DNA of 64,000 bases from Paenibacillus humicola (GTDB taxonomy: Bacteria > Bacillota > Bacilli > Paenibacillales > Paenibacillaceae). Position numbers and translations under genes: made by a program. Below the pieces are notes generated by a model, which made no database searches, had not been told where the DNA came from, and saw only the letters and a list, made by a program, of their open reading frames with translations. The stretch spans positions 3,994,501-4,058,500 of the forward strand of contig NZ_JAQGPL010000001.1 in the NCBI RefSeq assembly GCF_028826105.1. Reading direction: 5' to 3'. Of the stretch, positions 18,270-27,697 are shown piece after piece. Every line of letters starts with the position of its first letter. The stretch's first letter is position 1.

Positions 18270-19238
18270 TTAACCTTTTACCGCGCCGATCATAATCCCT
18301 TTCACAAAGAACCGCTGGAAGATCGGATAGATCAGCAAAATTGGCGCGACAACGATAATGGTCACCGTCATCCGTATGGATGTCGTGGTCTGCTTCGTTG
18401 CCAGACTTTGAATCGCTGTCGATCCGGCATTCTGAAGATTCACCAGGGTGGAGATCGAGCTTGCCTGATTAATATAGTTGTAAAGGATGAACTGCAGACT
18501 GTACAGTTTGTTGTCCGTCACCAGCAGCAGCGTATCCTGAAAGGAATTCCACTGCTCTACCGCCGCAAATATGGCCACTGTAGCCAATATGGGCTTGCAG
18601 ATGGGAAGCATGATTTTGAAAAAGAGCGTCAAGGTCCCGGCTCCGTCGATACTGGCCGCCTGCTGCAATTCCTTCGGCGTCGATTCCACAAACGTCTTCA
18701 CAAGAATGATGTAAAACGGCATGACAACGGCCGGCAAAATATACGCTAAAAAATTGTTGGTCAAATGCAGCGATCTCATCGTTAAATACCAAGGAATGAC
18801 CCCCGCATTGAAAAACATGGTGATCACCGTATATCGATACCAGAATTTCCTCCCCCACAGGTCCATTTGAGTGAACATGAAGCCCAGGAACGCCGAGGTT
18901 CCTACCGTCAGGCTGGCTCCGATCACCGTTCTCCCCACCGACACAACGGCTGCATTCCACAATCCCGGTATTTTGAACACATCGATATAGTTATGGAATT
19001 GAATATGCTTCGGGTATAAGAATACCTCGCCATTCGCGCTAATATCGTTCGCGCTGATGGTATTAATGATGATCGAATAAAACGGATAAATACAAATCAA
19101 TGAATACAAGGAAAACAGGACGTAGATCACCAGCGTAACGGCTTTGTCGGCAGGGCTGGTATGCGCTTTAATTTTACTGGAGTAATTACCGTCATGAATC
19201 TTTTCATCGGTCGCTATTCCTGCTGTATTTTCACTCAT
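18270..19238 (-). CDS. Carbohydrate ABC transporter permease, LplC family
   Basis: A 322-residue permease with six membrane segments and the EAA loop QAASIDGAGTLTLFFKIMLP. The C terminus LLIYPIFQRFFVKGIMIGAV is typical of the LplC branch. Its ATG overlaps the stop codon of the upstream LplB gene by 4 nt (ATGA at 19235-19238), which implies translational coupling and a fixed ratio. GGGGAGA precedes the start. It forms a transporter with the genes at 19235 and 16446. Confidence 0.93.
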   Translation of the reverse strand: MSENTAGIATDEKIHDGNYSSKIKAHTSPADKAVTLVIYVLFSLYSLICIYPFYSIIINTISANDISANGEVFLYPKHIQFHNYIDVFKIPGLWNAAVVSVGRTVIGASLTVGTSAFLGFMFTQMDLWGRKFWYRYTVITMFFNAGVIPWYLTMRSLHLTNNFLAYILPAVVMPFYIILVKTFVESTPKELQQAASIDGAGTLTLFFKIMLPICKPILATVAIFAAVEQWNSFQDTLLLVTDNKLYSLQFILYNYINQASSISTLVNLQNAGSTAIQSLATKQTTTSIRMTVTIIVVAPILLIYPIFQRFFVKGIMIGAVKG

Positions 19239-20155
19239 ACGATGCTCTCTCCCCTAAGTAGTTTGGACATTCCGTTTACCGAAAAGAGAAGCACAACGCT
19301 GATCAAGCTCTTTAACATACTGATCGCGACGGACACGGAATAGCTCCCGCCCCCCATTGCCAAATTATAGACATATAAATCCAGCACCTGGATGGAATCC
19401 TTGTTGAAGGCATTTTGAAAGACGAAATATTGCTCCAGTCCATTATTCAGGAAGCTCGCAACCTGCAGCATCGTCAATACAAAATAGGTCGGAATCATAC
19501 TGGGTATCACCACATACCAAATGACCTGCATCCTTGTCGCGCCGTCTACATAAGCCGCTTCATACAACGAATCGTCGATGCTCATAATCGCCGCAATATA
19601 CAAAATCGCGGACCAGCCTAACGTTTTCCAAGTCAGCCACATCCACATCATAATCCAAACATGGTCCGCGTTTTGAAGGAGCAACAACGGTGAATGGATA
19701 AGGCCGATCTGCTTGAGCAGACCGTTTACGATGCCTTCGCTCGAAAACATCGAAAAGGCCAGCGAATAAACGAGCACCCAGCTGATAAAATTCGGAAGCG
19801 TGGTTACGGTCTGGATAAATTTCCGGAAACGTACGGCTTTGATCTCCGTCAGGAATATGGCAAACATCATCGGCAGCCAGGAAAATAAAAGACTTAAACC
19901 GCTCATCCCAAACGTATTTTTGAGGACCTGAAGCGTTTGATCGATCTTCACCTTATTTTCAACTAGGGAATGAAACCATTTCAGGCCGACAAACGGCGAT
20001 TGGGACAGCGGGATCGGCGGCGTATAATCAAAGAACGCATACACCCACCCATAAAGCGGATAGTAGGCAAATACACCTAGCAAAATCATAAACGGAAGGA
20101 TATACAGAAATTTCGTTATTTCCGTCGTTTTCACGCTGATCTTTCGTGCTTGCAC
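19235..20155 (-). CDS. Sugar ABC transporter permease, LplB family
   Basis: Permease of about 306 residues with six membrane segments and the EAA loop EAAYVDGATRMQVIWYVVIP. It is the first gene of the operon. An ATG at 20203 is in frame but has no ribosome site; GGGAG lies 9 nt before a GTG at 20155 and 6 nt before a TTG at 20158, so one of these is more likely. The protein ends in a 4-nt overlap with the LplC gene. The promoter region 20301-20400 upstream has an unusually clear activator-site, -35/-10 and cre arrangement. Confidence 0.9.
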   Translation of the reverse strand: MQARKISVKTTEITKFLYILPFMILLGVFAYYPLYGWVYAFFDYTPPIPLSQSPFVGLKWFHSLVENKVKIDQTLQVLKNTFGMSGLSLLFSWLPMMFAIFLTEIKAVRFRKFIQTVTTLPNFISWVLVYSLAFSMFSSEGIVNGLLKQIGLIHSPLLLLQNADHVWIMMWMWLTWKTLGWSAILYIAAIMSIDDSLYEAAYVDGATRMQVIWYVVIPSMIPTYFVLTMLQVASFLNNGLEQYFVFQNAFNKDSIQVLDLYVYNLAMGGGSYSVSVAISMLKSLISVVLLFSVNGMSKLLRGESIV

Positions 20156-20300
20156 CAATCCACACTCCCTTTTTCCTATCCAACCTTTACTTTTTTGGAT
20201 CATGATTGTTTTTTATAGCGAACGAAGGCATGCCGAAAATACCTGTTGTAGTTGAGTACTACCCACAGGATCATCGATGATGAGCGGGAAACCGTTCAAT

Positions 20301-20314
20301 TGACAACGTTTCCA
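20301..20314 (-). promoter_or_regulatory. cre-like site downstream of the transporter promoter
   Basis: TGACAACGTTTCCA on the plus strand matches 12 of 14 cre positions. It falls about 12-25 nt after the expected transcription start of the promoter at 20333-20361, so bound CcpA would act as a roadblock. Confidence 0.55.
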
Positions 20315-20332
20315 AATGGTTTAATTGATATA

Positions 20333-20397
20333 ATCATAAGGCATTCCATTACCTAGAACAATGAACTATCCTCACCGATTATTGATCTATTCTCATA
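20333..20397 (-). promoter_or_regulatory. Promoter and putative AraC-type operator of the 16-20 kb ABC operon
   Basis: On the minus strand TTGTTC (20356-20361) and TATGAT (20333-20338) are spaced by exactly 17 nt. Immediately upstream is a conserved block (20366-20397) containing GATCAATAATC and GTGAGGATAG. The poor -35 and the adjacent block suggest an activator-dependent promoter. Nearly the same arrangement recurs at 30592-30655. Confidence 0.65.
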
Positions 20398-20426
20398 TCA
20401 ATTTTTTGACTGATTTTACAAGTATT

Positions 20427-21209
20427 TTAGAATAAGGATCTCGCATACTCGATATCTTCCTTAATGTATTTATTCACGTTATGTTCATCACTATATTCGG
20501 CTGTCAAACATACGACTCCTTGGTAATCCCTGCTCTTCAAATAGCCGGCAATTCGGCGCCAGGAAGCGTAACCTTGTCGTCCAGTGGTAAAATACGGTTC
20601 CCACCTGGCTTCTTCGGACTCCGGACCGTTCGTTCTCCGCTGATAAGCATTTTTAAAGTTTACCATGGCGAGATGAGACCAAACCGCACTGAGGCCAATT
20701 TCGGGCTCTTCACCTTCCAAAGCATTATGCGCCGCATCCCAAATCGCGGTTACGTGTTTGGGATCGTATTTTTCGAGCAGATATAACAAACCGGAGGAAT
20801 TGCTTATGAATCTGCCATTATGATTTTGCACGCCGATTGTAATGCCGTATTTTTCGCACCATGCGATCTTTTCATCAAACTCCTGCTGAGCTCTGCGAAC
20901 CGCGGGAATGAATCCGTCATCCTTAACGGCGATCATCGTTCGGATGATCGGAATGCCCGCTTCCGCGCATGCCGCGAATACGCGCTCATCCAGTGAGCTG
21001 GCAACGCTGAATATTTTGAGTCCATAATCGTTCAGCTGCTTTACGAGCACCGGCAGTTCTTTGTCCGCATGCTTCGGTTCGACCTGATATCCCGGCCGAA
21101 GCGGAAACTCAATGCCGTCGAATCCCGATTTTTTTACGAATTTCGCCAATTCGGAGGTAGAGGTATCTTTCCACGGTTTTGTAAATACGGAAAATTGAAC
21201 ACCGCTCAT
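20427..21209 (-). CDS. Sugar phosphate isomerase/epimerase, xylose-isomerase-like TIM barrel
   Basis: A 260-residue AP-endonuclease-2-type TIM barrel. Seen: KKSGFDGIEFPLRPGY, VQNHNGRF and a metal-site-like AIWDAAHNAL. Such proteins isomerise or epimerise small sugars, inositols or keto sugars; the substrate here cannot be read. It is the last gene after GH127 and a Gfo/Idh/MocA oxidoreductase, a frequent pairing in which the oxidoreductase and isomerase process an unusual released sugar. AAAGGA lies 10 nt before the ATG. Confidence 0.85.
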   Translation of the reverse strand: MSGVQFSVFTKPWKDTSTSELAKFVKKSGFDGIEFPLRPGYQVEPKHADKELPVLVKQLNDYGLKIFSVASSLDERVFAACAEAGIPIIRTMIAVKDDGFIPAVRRAQQEFDEKIAWCEKYGITIGVQNHNGRFISNSSGLLYLLEKYDPKHVTAIWDAAHNALEGEEPEIGLSAVWSHLAMVNFKNAYQRRTNGPESEEARWEPYFTTGRQGYASWRRIAGYLKSRDYQGVVCLTAEYSDEHNVNKYIKEDIEYARSLF

Positions 21210-21277
21210 ATGAATGTCATCCTTTCGGGTTTTAATTAAAGAATCGAGATTAGTCTTCCAGCGCCTTTAGCCGGCAC

Positions 21278-22258
21278 TTATCTGCCGGCTAATACAGCTT
21301 GCGCCAATATTTTTTCGGCAACTTCCATTGTTTTCAGGGCTTCGCCGAAATGGGAAGACGGCTGCGTGCCCTTTTTAATGGCGTCGATGAATTCACGGTT
21401 TTTGGAGCGAAAGCCGGCATAAGCATAAAGCTCATCGCTTTGCGCAAGGATGCGGGCGTCGTATTCCGTTCCTTTTGTATCTCCGTCCGCATACAAATAC
21501 CCTTTTCCTTCCAGCTCGGCTTCCGCACATATATGAGGGGCGTGCATTTCCACCGCAAAGATTCTTCTGCCGCTGGACCAGCTGTTCATGAGATAACCGG
21601 ACGAACCGTTGTCAAAATGCAAAGCGGCCGAAATGAAATTGATATTTGGAACCAGGACCCGCTTGGTCATACTTTCGATGCCAATCACTTCTCCGGAATT
21701 CATCCAACGGATCGTATCGATCGAATGAACAGTGTCATCCATCATGTGATCCACCGCATCAAGGCGGGGAGCGATATTGGATTTGTAAAACCTGCAAACT
21801 GAATGGACGATCGGCCCGCGTTTCAGGCACTCGTTTCGAAGGAAATCAATCATCGGTGAGGAACGGCGCTGGAAGCTTACCTGAGTCGTATTTCCATTCT
21901 TCTCCGCCATGTAAGCCAGTGAGCGCGCCTGATGGATCGTAATTCCGAACGGTTTCTCGATGTATAAGTTCTGCCCTTGTTCCAGGCACCACATCCAGAC
22001 GTCATACATCAGATGCGGCTGCCCGATGGCATATACCGCATCCGGCGCAACTTCGTCAATCATTTTCTTGTAATCGTTATAGCGCTTGGATATGCCGTAC
22101 TTTTCGGCGGTCGTACGGAGAGCTTGCTCGTTATAGTCGCAAATGGCCGCAATCTCCACATCATCAAAAGACGCAAGTGACGGATAATGCACCATATTGG
22201 CCATTTTTCCGGCGCCTACGAACGCGATTCTTATTTTACCGGAAGTTGTGTTTTTCAT
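21278..22258 (-). CDS. Gfo/Idh/MocA family NAD(P)-dependent oxidoreductase
   Basis: A 326-residue oxidoreductase with an N-terminal Rossmann domain (FVGAGKMANMVHYPSL) and the family EKP motif (YIEKPFG), followed by the C-terminal alpha/beta dimer domain. The family oxidises or reduces sugars, inositols and related compounds with NAD(P). It lies between GH127 and the TIM-barrel isomerase, all minus strand and closely spaced, with GGAGGTG 5 nt before ATG. Role in further metabolism of the sugar released by GH127 is inferred; the precise substrate is unknown. Confidence 0.87.
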   Translation of the reverse strand: MKNTTSGKIRIAFVGAGKMANMVHYPSLASFDDVEIAAICDYNEQALRTTAEKYGISKRYNDYKKMIDEVAPDAVYAIGQPHLMYDVWMWCLEQGQNLYIEKPFGITIHQARSLAYMAEKNGNTTQVSFQRRSSPMIDFLRNECLKRGPIVHSVCRFYKSNIAPRLDAVDHMMDDTVHSIDTIRWMNSGEVIGIESMTKRVLVPNINFISAALHFDNGSSGYLMNSWSSGRRIFAVEMHAPHICAEAELEGKGYLYADGDTKGTEYDARILAQSDELYAYAGFRSKNREFIDAIKKGTQPSSHFGEALKTMEVAEKILAQAVLAGR

Positions 22259-22300
22259 CGGTTCACCTCCAAAAATTGGAGTGAAGGAACAACGGGGGCT

Positions 22301-24169
22301 TTACCCCCGCGCCTTCTTCACCTTAAAATAAATCTGATAGGGTTCGTACCCGATATCCCGGATTCGCTTGAATTGGATGGCCGGGTCCTGGTCGACCGTC
22401 TTAAAGAAATAGCGCCAGCTCCCCCATTCCCGTTCATTCTCCATCTCCATCTCGGAAGCAATGTCTTCATTTTCCGCATATAGGATTCTTTCCGTCTCGC
22501 AAACGCCTGCCAGCACCTCGGGACCGTAACGGAAAGCGCCCGTGTTCTCATCGTCCGGAAGCGGAATAAAGCGGATTCCGATCGGAAGAATGATGCTGAT
22601 CTTGTCGCCATCTTTCCATGTGCGGCGAATTTGATAAAATTGGCTGCTGTCCGCGGTTTTTCCATGAAACCCATCATTCACATAGATGACGGCCTCCGAC
22701 TGGATCCAATCGGGAATCCGGCAGTTGACCGCGAACTCTTTCGGCCGGGACGTGCGTACCGCCAAATCATACTTTCGGTACGAAGGGAGATTTTCATGAA
22801 GGGCGGTGATCTCGTTAATTTCCTGATATCCCGTCGTGTTCGAGGAGGTCAGCATATTTCCGTTCATGTGATCCTGCGTTTGAAGGAGCCGGACCTCAGC
22901 GCCGTCGATCTCCGTCTTCAACTCGGAATCGAAATATTGGCATATGTAGATATCATTTTGATCTTTGTAATAGATGCCTCTGTTCCAGGCGGCGTTCGCC
23001 TGTACCATTGTGCCGTGACAGCAGAAGAAGCTATCCGTCTCCGTACTCCAGTCCTTGCGCAATCCGGCCTTCATGGGAAGGAAATACGTTAACAGCCCCG
23101 TGCTGGGATGGTTATGCTTATTACCGGTTAAACCGTATTCTTGATAATAGGCCTGCGCCATGATGCCGTTATACAGATTGTATTCGATATATTGCGCATA
23201 GGCAGCGTCGCCTGCATGTCTGAATAGGAACTCCGCCAGACGGACCATATTATACACCGTGCAGTGCTCCTGGTTTTTGTCCCCCAAGCGGGCCTTCATC
23301 TTCATCTTCGGCATCCAGACTTCACCGGCTGTCTGGCCGCCCGTCGCGAGTGTTCCTCTTTCCGTAACCGCGCAATTCCAATAGGCTTTGACGATATCCA
23401 GCCATCGCTTGTCGCCGGTTACTTCATAGGCCCTGGCGCAGCCAAGCACTTCCGGAATCGTCGTGTTCGCATGCATGTTCGTAAGCGGGTCTTTACCTTC
23501 CAGCAAAGGCCGAAAGAGCCTGCTCCGATAATAACGCTCAAGCAGCGTCCTGTATTTTTCCTTGCCGGTTATTTCCAGGAGATCCGCCCAAACTTCAAGC
23601 ATCCCGCCCGTCTCCACGTCGAGAATATCATCGAATTTATCCCGGGAAAATGTGCCGCTCCATGCTTCGAACCAGTCCGCAAAATCATCCGCGATTTTTA
23701 ATGCTTGCTCATTCCCGGCATACTGATACGAATCTACGAGCCCCATGAATAGCTTATGCAGGTTATATTGAGGCGCCCAGATTCCTTTTCCGTTTGAAAT
23801 CCAATGCAAATATTTTTCGGGAATCGGACCTGCCCACTGCCCGCCGTTATCCTTCTGGCATTCGGCCAATTCATGAATGATAAGATCGGATTTCACTTTC
23901 AACTCCATGTCCCCGGTCTCATGAAAACGAATGGCTGCAGCCGAAAGCCAGTGGCCGAGGAAGTGGCCTCGCAGCTGACATACCGGCGATTCCCAGCCGC
24001 CATGCGCGCCATGCGGGATGTCCCTGCCCGAATATCTGCCGGCCTCCAGCTTATAATTAAACAGAAGATGATCGCTGTTCAGCTTCATCAGATAAGTCCG
24101 GTTCGCTTCTTCTCTGCGTCTTAATTCCCGGTCACGAATGTTAACACTTTCACCTTTCAGTTCTTCCAC
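22301..24169 (-). CDS. GH127 beta-L-arabinofuranosidase
   Basis: A 622-residue (alpha/alpha)6-barrel enzyme of GH127. The zinc-site pattern of the characterised Bifidobacterium HypBA1 (Glu, Cys two residues on, then Cys-Cys about 80 residues later) is present as Glu301, Cys303, Cys383 and Cys384 (NQEHCTV and FFCCHGT); one of the paired Cys is the nucleophile in that family. It should release beta-L-arabinofuranose from extensin-like glycans, or act on other furanosides, since the family is broader than its best-known member. No signal peptide. Start is GTG with GGAGG 7 nt upstream. It begins the GH127, oxidoreductase, isomerase gene set. Confidence 0.88.
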   Translation of the reverse strand: MEELKGESVNIRDRELRRREEANRTYLMKLNSDHLLFNYKLEAGRYSGRDIPHGAHGGWESPVCQLRGHFLGHWLSAAAIRFHETGDMELKVKSDLIIHELAECQKDNGGQWAGPIPEKYLHWISNGKGIWAPQYNLHKLFMGLVDSYQYAGNEQALKIADDFADWFEAWSGTFSRDKFDDILDVETGGMLEVWADLLEITGKEKYRTLLERYYRSRLFRPLLEGKDPLTNMHANTTIPEVLGCARAYEVTGDKRWLDIVKAYWNCAVTERGTLATGGQTAGEVWMPKMKMKARLGDKNQEHCTVYNMVRLAEFLFRHAGDAAYAQYIEYNLYNGIMAQAYYQEYGLTGNKHNHPSTGLLTYFLPMKAGLRKDWSTETDSFFCCHGTMVQANAAWNRGIYYKDQNDIYICQYFDSELKTEIDGAEVRLLQTQDHMNGNMLTSSNTTGYQEINEITALHENLPSYRKYDLAVRTSRPKEFAVNCRIPDWIQSEAVIYVNDGFHGKTADSSQFYQIRRTWKDGDKISIILPIGIRFIPLPDDENTGAFRYGPEVLAGVCETERILYAENEDIASEMEMENEREWGSWRYFFKTVDQDPAIQFKRIRDIGYEPYQIYFKVKKARG

Positions 24170-24242
24170 GATGGCACCTCCAGTTTGGTCGGTAAAAACA
24201 GCTGCCTGTCAAGCGCTGATGAGTTTGAGCGTTGTAATGCTT

Positions 24243-24278
24243 AAAAGCCCCGGCTATGAAATTCTTCGATGCCGGGGC
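24243..24278 (-). terminator. Intrinsic terminator of the GH95/L-galactose-type operon
   Basis: Perfect 8-bp GC stem GCCCCGGC / GCCGGGGC around a 16-nt loop, followed on the minus strand by TTTTAA. It lies just after the GH95 gene ending at 24323 and separates that operon from GH127. Confidence 0.8.
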
Positions 24279-24322
24279 GGATGATGTAAGGATTCCGATT
24301 AATTTAACGCTTCGCGGACCGA

Positions 24323-26662
24323 TTAATGCTTGGCCGCTGCAAAATTCTCGAAGGGCGATTCGAGTGTATAGCTCCGTCCCGCCTCCACGGCCAACTCGAC
24401 GGTACCGGTTCCGATGCCCCGGATGCGGCAAACGCCGGTCTGGGCGGCGTGAATGACGGCCCGCTGCAGCCGTCCCTCGGCCCAGTCCATATCCACCGTA
24501 TAGCCGCCTCGTGCCCGAAGGCCGCGCACGCGGCCGTCGCCCCATGCCGCCGGCCAAGCGGGAAGCAGATGGAGCTCGTCCGAATGGCTCTGAAGGAGCA
24601 TCTCGGCGATGCCTGCCGTCCCGCCGAAATTTCCGTCGATCTGAAACGGCGGATGATTGTCCAGCAGATTAGGAAGCGTAGAATGACCCAGCAGTGCCTG
24701 CACGTTCTCCCGTGCCTTGTCCGAATCCCGAAGGCGCGCCCAGAAGTTAATGATCCAGGCCCGGCTCCAGCCGGTATGTCCGCCGCCGTGAGTAAGACGC
24801 CGCTCGAGCGTGACCCGCGCGGCGGCCGCCAGCTCCGGCGTCCGCTCCGGCGTGAACTGCTTCCCGGGATACAACCCGAACAAGTGGGAGATGTGCCGGT
24901 GCCCGGGCTCCTCCTCCTCGTAATCCTCCATCCACTCCTGGATTTGGCCGTGCCTCCCGATCGCCGGCTGCGGCAGCCTGTTGAGTGCGGCGGCCAACTC
25001 TTCGCGGAACGGCTCGTCGATCCCGAGCACTCCGGCGCTGTCGATGCAGGCGCCGAACAAGGCGCTGATAATCTGAAAATCCATTGAGGCTCCGGCGCAC
25101 AGCACTCCGGATTCTCCGCTCGGGAGTACATACGTATTCTCCGGGGATACCGAAGGACACGTAATCAATTGTCCGTCTTCACCTTCGATCAAATAATCGA
25201 GCAAAAACTCAGCCGCTTCTTTGAGCGTCGGATAGGCCTTGGACAGAAACGCCTCGTCTCCGCTGAACGTGTAATGCTCCCAGAGATGAAGACAGAGCCA
25301 GGCCGCGCCGAGCGGCCAGAAGGAAGAAGGCGGATACGTATCCTGCGGCGCCGTGTCCGCCCACAGATCCGTGTTGTGATGCGCGGTAAACCCGCGGCAC
25401 CCGTACATGACCGCCGCCGTCGTTCTTCCCGGCTCCCGCATGCGCTCGATCAAATCAAACAGCGGCAGGTGGCACTCCGCCAAATTGCAATTTTCCGCCG
25501 GCCAATAATTCATTTGCGCATTGATATTGATCGTAAACTTGCTGTCCCACGGCGGCAGAAAATGGGGATTCCAAATGCCTTGAAGATTCGCCGGCAGCGA
25601 GCCCGGGCGGCTGGAGGAGATCAGCAGATAGCGTCCGAATTGAAAATACAACGAGACGAGCCCCGGATCGTCGTCTCCGCGCTGAACTCCCGCCAGTCTC
25701 TCGTCGGTAGCCAGCACCTCCTTGTCGCCGCCGTCTGAGCCCTTGATCTCCAGCTCCACCCGTTTGAAGAGGGAGCGGTAATCCGAACGATGCCGCTCCA
25801 GCAGCTCTCCGTACGGTCTTCTTGCCGCGGATTCGATGGCGGCCTTGCTCGCCCCCTCCGGATCCGGCGACCGGAACGACGTGCCCGCGGCAACGAACAG
25901 GATGACCTCATCCGCCTGGTCGACCAGCAGATATTCCCCGATCGTGCGGCTGCTGCCTCCCTTCAAAACGGCTTTTACAGCAGCGTGATAAGCGATCCCG
26001 CCTTCCCCGCCGCTGCTGCCGGCCATCGCGATCCCGTCCGATCCCCACGAATCGATTCGATCCATATATCTCCACTGCCCGCGATTCCATCTTGCCTTGA
26101 AAGCGATCCTCCCCGGCCGGTCGGCCGTCAGCCGAATGACGAGGACTTGATCCGGATAACTCGCGAACACCTCACGGGTGAAGAGCGCCTCATCCTGCAG
26201 ATAGGAGACTCTCGCCAGGCCGCTGTGCAAATCCAGCTCTCTTCGATATTCCGAAGCCGTTCCGGACGATCCGAAGTCGAGCAGCAGATCGCCCAGGGGC
26301 ACATAATGCCGCTGCGATTCGGGAATTCCCGTCAACGCCATGGAAGCCAGTTCCTGGGCTTCTCTGGGCCTGCCGGCCAGGATCAGCCCCCTGATTTTTG
26401 GAAGATTCTGAAGCGCATCCCGGTTGTTGCGGTCCCTCGGTCCCCCGTACCACAGCGAGTCCTCGTTCAATTGAAATCGCTCCCTGCCGACGTCTCCGAA
26501 CACCATGGCTCCTAGGCGTCCGTTGCCGACCGGCAGCGCTTCGTTCCAATCCTTGGCAGGTTTTCTGTACCAGAGTTTATGCGGCTTTGCTGCTTGTTTC
26601 ACGTCAACCATCACCTTTCCTTCAGAGCGGATGAAATCGATCGGAATTTCAAACGACGGCAT
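24323..26662 (-). CDS. GH95 glycosidase (alpha-L-fucosidase or alpha-L-galactosidase)
   Basis: A 779-residue GH95 enzyme, full length: N-terminal beta domain (EALPVGNGRLGAMVFG, LNEDSLWYGGP), (alpha/alpha)6 barrel and C-terminal beta domain. Conserved catalytic elements: Asn379 and Asn381 in TININAQMNYWPAE, the Glu in QIQEWMEDY followed by HRHISHLFGLYPG, and the Asp in FQIDGNFGGTAG. Thr377 occupies the place of His419 in the Bifidobacterium fucosidase AfcA, a change I recall from a Bacteroides alpha-L-galactosidase. No signal peptide. The start ATG shares one base with the stop of the upstream dehydrogenase gene (TAATG) with GGAG 5 nt before it. An alternative ATG lies 17 codons in. Confidence 0.9.
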   Translation of the reverse strand: MPSFEIPIDFIRSEGKVMVDVKQAAKPHKLWYRKPAKDWNEALPVGNGRLGAMVFGDVGRERFQLNEDSLWYGGPRDRNNRDALQNLPKIRGLILAGRPREAQELASMALTGIPESQRHYVPLGDLLLDFGSSGTASEYRRELDLHSGLARVSYLQDEALFTREVFASYPDQVLVIRLTADRPGRIAFKARWNRGQWRYMDRIDSWGSDGIAMAGSSGGEGGIAYHAAVKAVLKGGSSRTIGEYLLVDQADEVILFVAAGTSFRSPDPEGASKAAIESAARRPYGELLERHRSDYRSLFKRVELEIKGSDGGDKEVLATDERLAGVQRGDDDPGLVSLYFQFGRYLLISSSRPGSLPANLQGIWNPHFLPPWDSKFTININAQMNYWPAENCNLAECHLPLFDLIERMREPGRTTAAVMYGCRGFTAHHNTDLWADTAPQDTYPPSSFWPLGAAWLCLHLWEHYTFSGDEAFLSKAYPTLKEAAEFLLDYLIEGEDGQLITCPSVSPENTYVLPSGESGVLCAGASMDFQIISALFGACIDSAGVLGIDEPFREELAAALNRLPQPAIGRHGQIQEWMEDYEEEEPGHRHISHLFGLYPGKQFTPERTPELAAAARVTLERRLTHGGGHTGWSRAWIINFWARLRDSDKARENVQALLGHSTLPNLLDNHPPFQIDGNFGGTAGIAEMLLQSHSDELHLLPAWPAAWGDGRVRGLRARGGYTVDMDWAEGRLQRAVIHAAQTGVCRIRGIGTGTVELAVEAGRSYTLESPFENFAAAKH

Positions 26663-27681
26663 TACAGCTCCACGACCGCTTTAATCACCTCGGACTCCGG
26701 TTTCAGCCAAGTTTCGAATGCGTCGATCATTCCGTCAAACGAAGAGCGGTGCGTCAAATACCGGCTCACATCAAGATGGGATGCGGCAAGCACATCCAGC
26801 ACGTGGCGGAAATCGGCGGCTGTCGCATTGCGGCTTCCCATAAGCGTCAGTTCCCGCTTATGAAATTCAGGATCGGAGAAGGCAATGTCGCCTTTGACAA
26901 GTCCGACGTAAACCAGCTGCCCGCCGTGCGCGGTGAGCTCGAACGCGTTCATCATGGATGCGGCGCTGCCCGTAGCGTCGAACACGGCAGCCGGAAATTC
27001 GCCGTTTGTAAGCTCGGCAAGCCGCTGCTTCGCATCCGATTCCAGCGCGTTGATCGTATGATCCGCCTTGGCCCAAGTCCTGCAAAAGGCAAGCCGCTTC
27101 TCGTTGATATCCATGGCGATGACCGTCGCCCCCGCGTATTTGGCGAATGCCATTACGCCAAGGCCGATCGGTCCGGAGCCGATGACAAGCACCGTATCCG
27201 CGGCCGCGATTTCCGCCCGGCGCACCGCGTGCGCGCCGATGGCGAGCGGCTCCACAATGGCCGCCTCGTCCAGTGTCAAATGGTTGGCCTTCAACAAGTG
27301 CGAAACCGGAACGGCGATTCGTTCCCGCATCCCGCCGTCGCGATGAACGCCGAGCACCTGCATGTCCGTGCAGCAGTTCGTTTTTCCCCGGCGGCAGGCG
27401 AGACATTTTCCGCAGTGCAGGTAGGGGATAATCGAAACCTGATCTCCGGCCGCAAGCTCGCCGGTATCCGCATCGATCTCTTCGACCACGCCGGACAGCT
27501 CGTGACCCAATATCCGCGGATATTCAAAAAATGGCTGATTGCCTCTAAACGCATGATAGTCGGTTCCGCATATCCCGATTCGTCGAATCCGAACGATGGC
27601 ATGGCCCTTCGTCAATTCCGGCTCCGGCAAATGCTCCGACATGCGAAACATGCCAACCTTTTCGCATATAATCCCTTTCAT
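26662..27681 (-). CDS. Zinc-dependent MDR dehydrogenase, L-galactonate-5-dehydrogenase-like
   Basis: A 339-residue zinc medium-chain dehydrogenase. Catalytic zinc ligands Cys38, His60 and Glu61 (GICGTD, LGHEL); structural zinc Cys90, Cys93, Cys96 and Cys104; nucleotide site GSGPIGLG. Segments GNQPFFEYPRILGHE, TNCC, GVHRDGG and FSDPEFHKRELTLMGSRNAT closely resemble what I recall of E. coli YjjN/LgoD, which oxidises L-galactonate to D-tagaturonate. Sandwiched between the aldo/keto reductase (16-nt gap) and GH95 (1-nt overlap), it could be the second oxidation step of L-galactose or L-fucose. The ATG at 27681 has AGAGGAGG 7 nt upstream; eight extra upstream codons span that ribosome site and are rejected. 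Confidence 0.85.
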   Translation of the reverse strand: MKGIICEKVGMFRMSEHLPEPELTKGHAIVRIRRIGICGTDYHAFRGNQPFFEYPRILGHELSGVVEEIDADTGELAAGDQVSIIPYLHCGKCLACRRGKTNCCTDMQVLGVHRDGGMRERIAVPVSHLLKANHLTLDEAAIVEPLAIGAHAVRRAEIAAADTVLVIGSGPIGLGVMAFAKYAGATVIAMDINEKRLAFCRTWAKADHTINALESDAKQRLAELTNGEFPAAVFDATGSAASMMNAFELTAHGGQLVYVGLVKGDIAFSDPEFHKRELTLMGSRNATAADFRHVLDVLAASHLDVSRYLTHRSSFDGMIDAFETWLKPESEVIKAVVEL

Positions 27682-27697
27682 ATCGCGGCCTCCTCTC

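Noticed and set aside
24170..24242. TTGACA near 24207 as promoter of GH127
   Set aside because: No acceptable -10 is present 16-18 nt downstream.
24323..26662. Firm annotation as alpha-L-fucosidase
   Set aside because: The Thr at the His419 position and the neighbouring L-galactose-type dehydrogenases make alpha-L-galactosidase at least as likely, so the call is left open.
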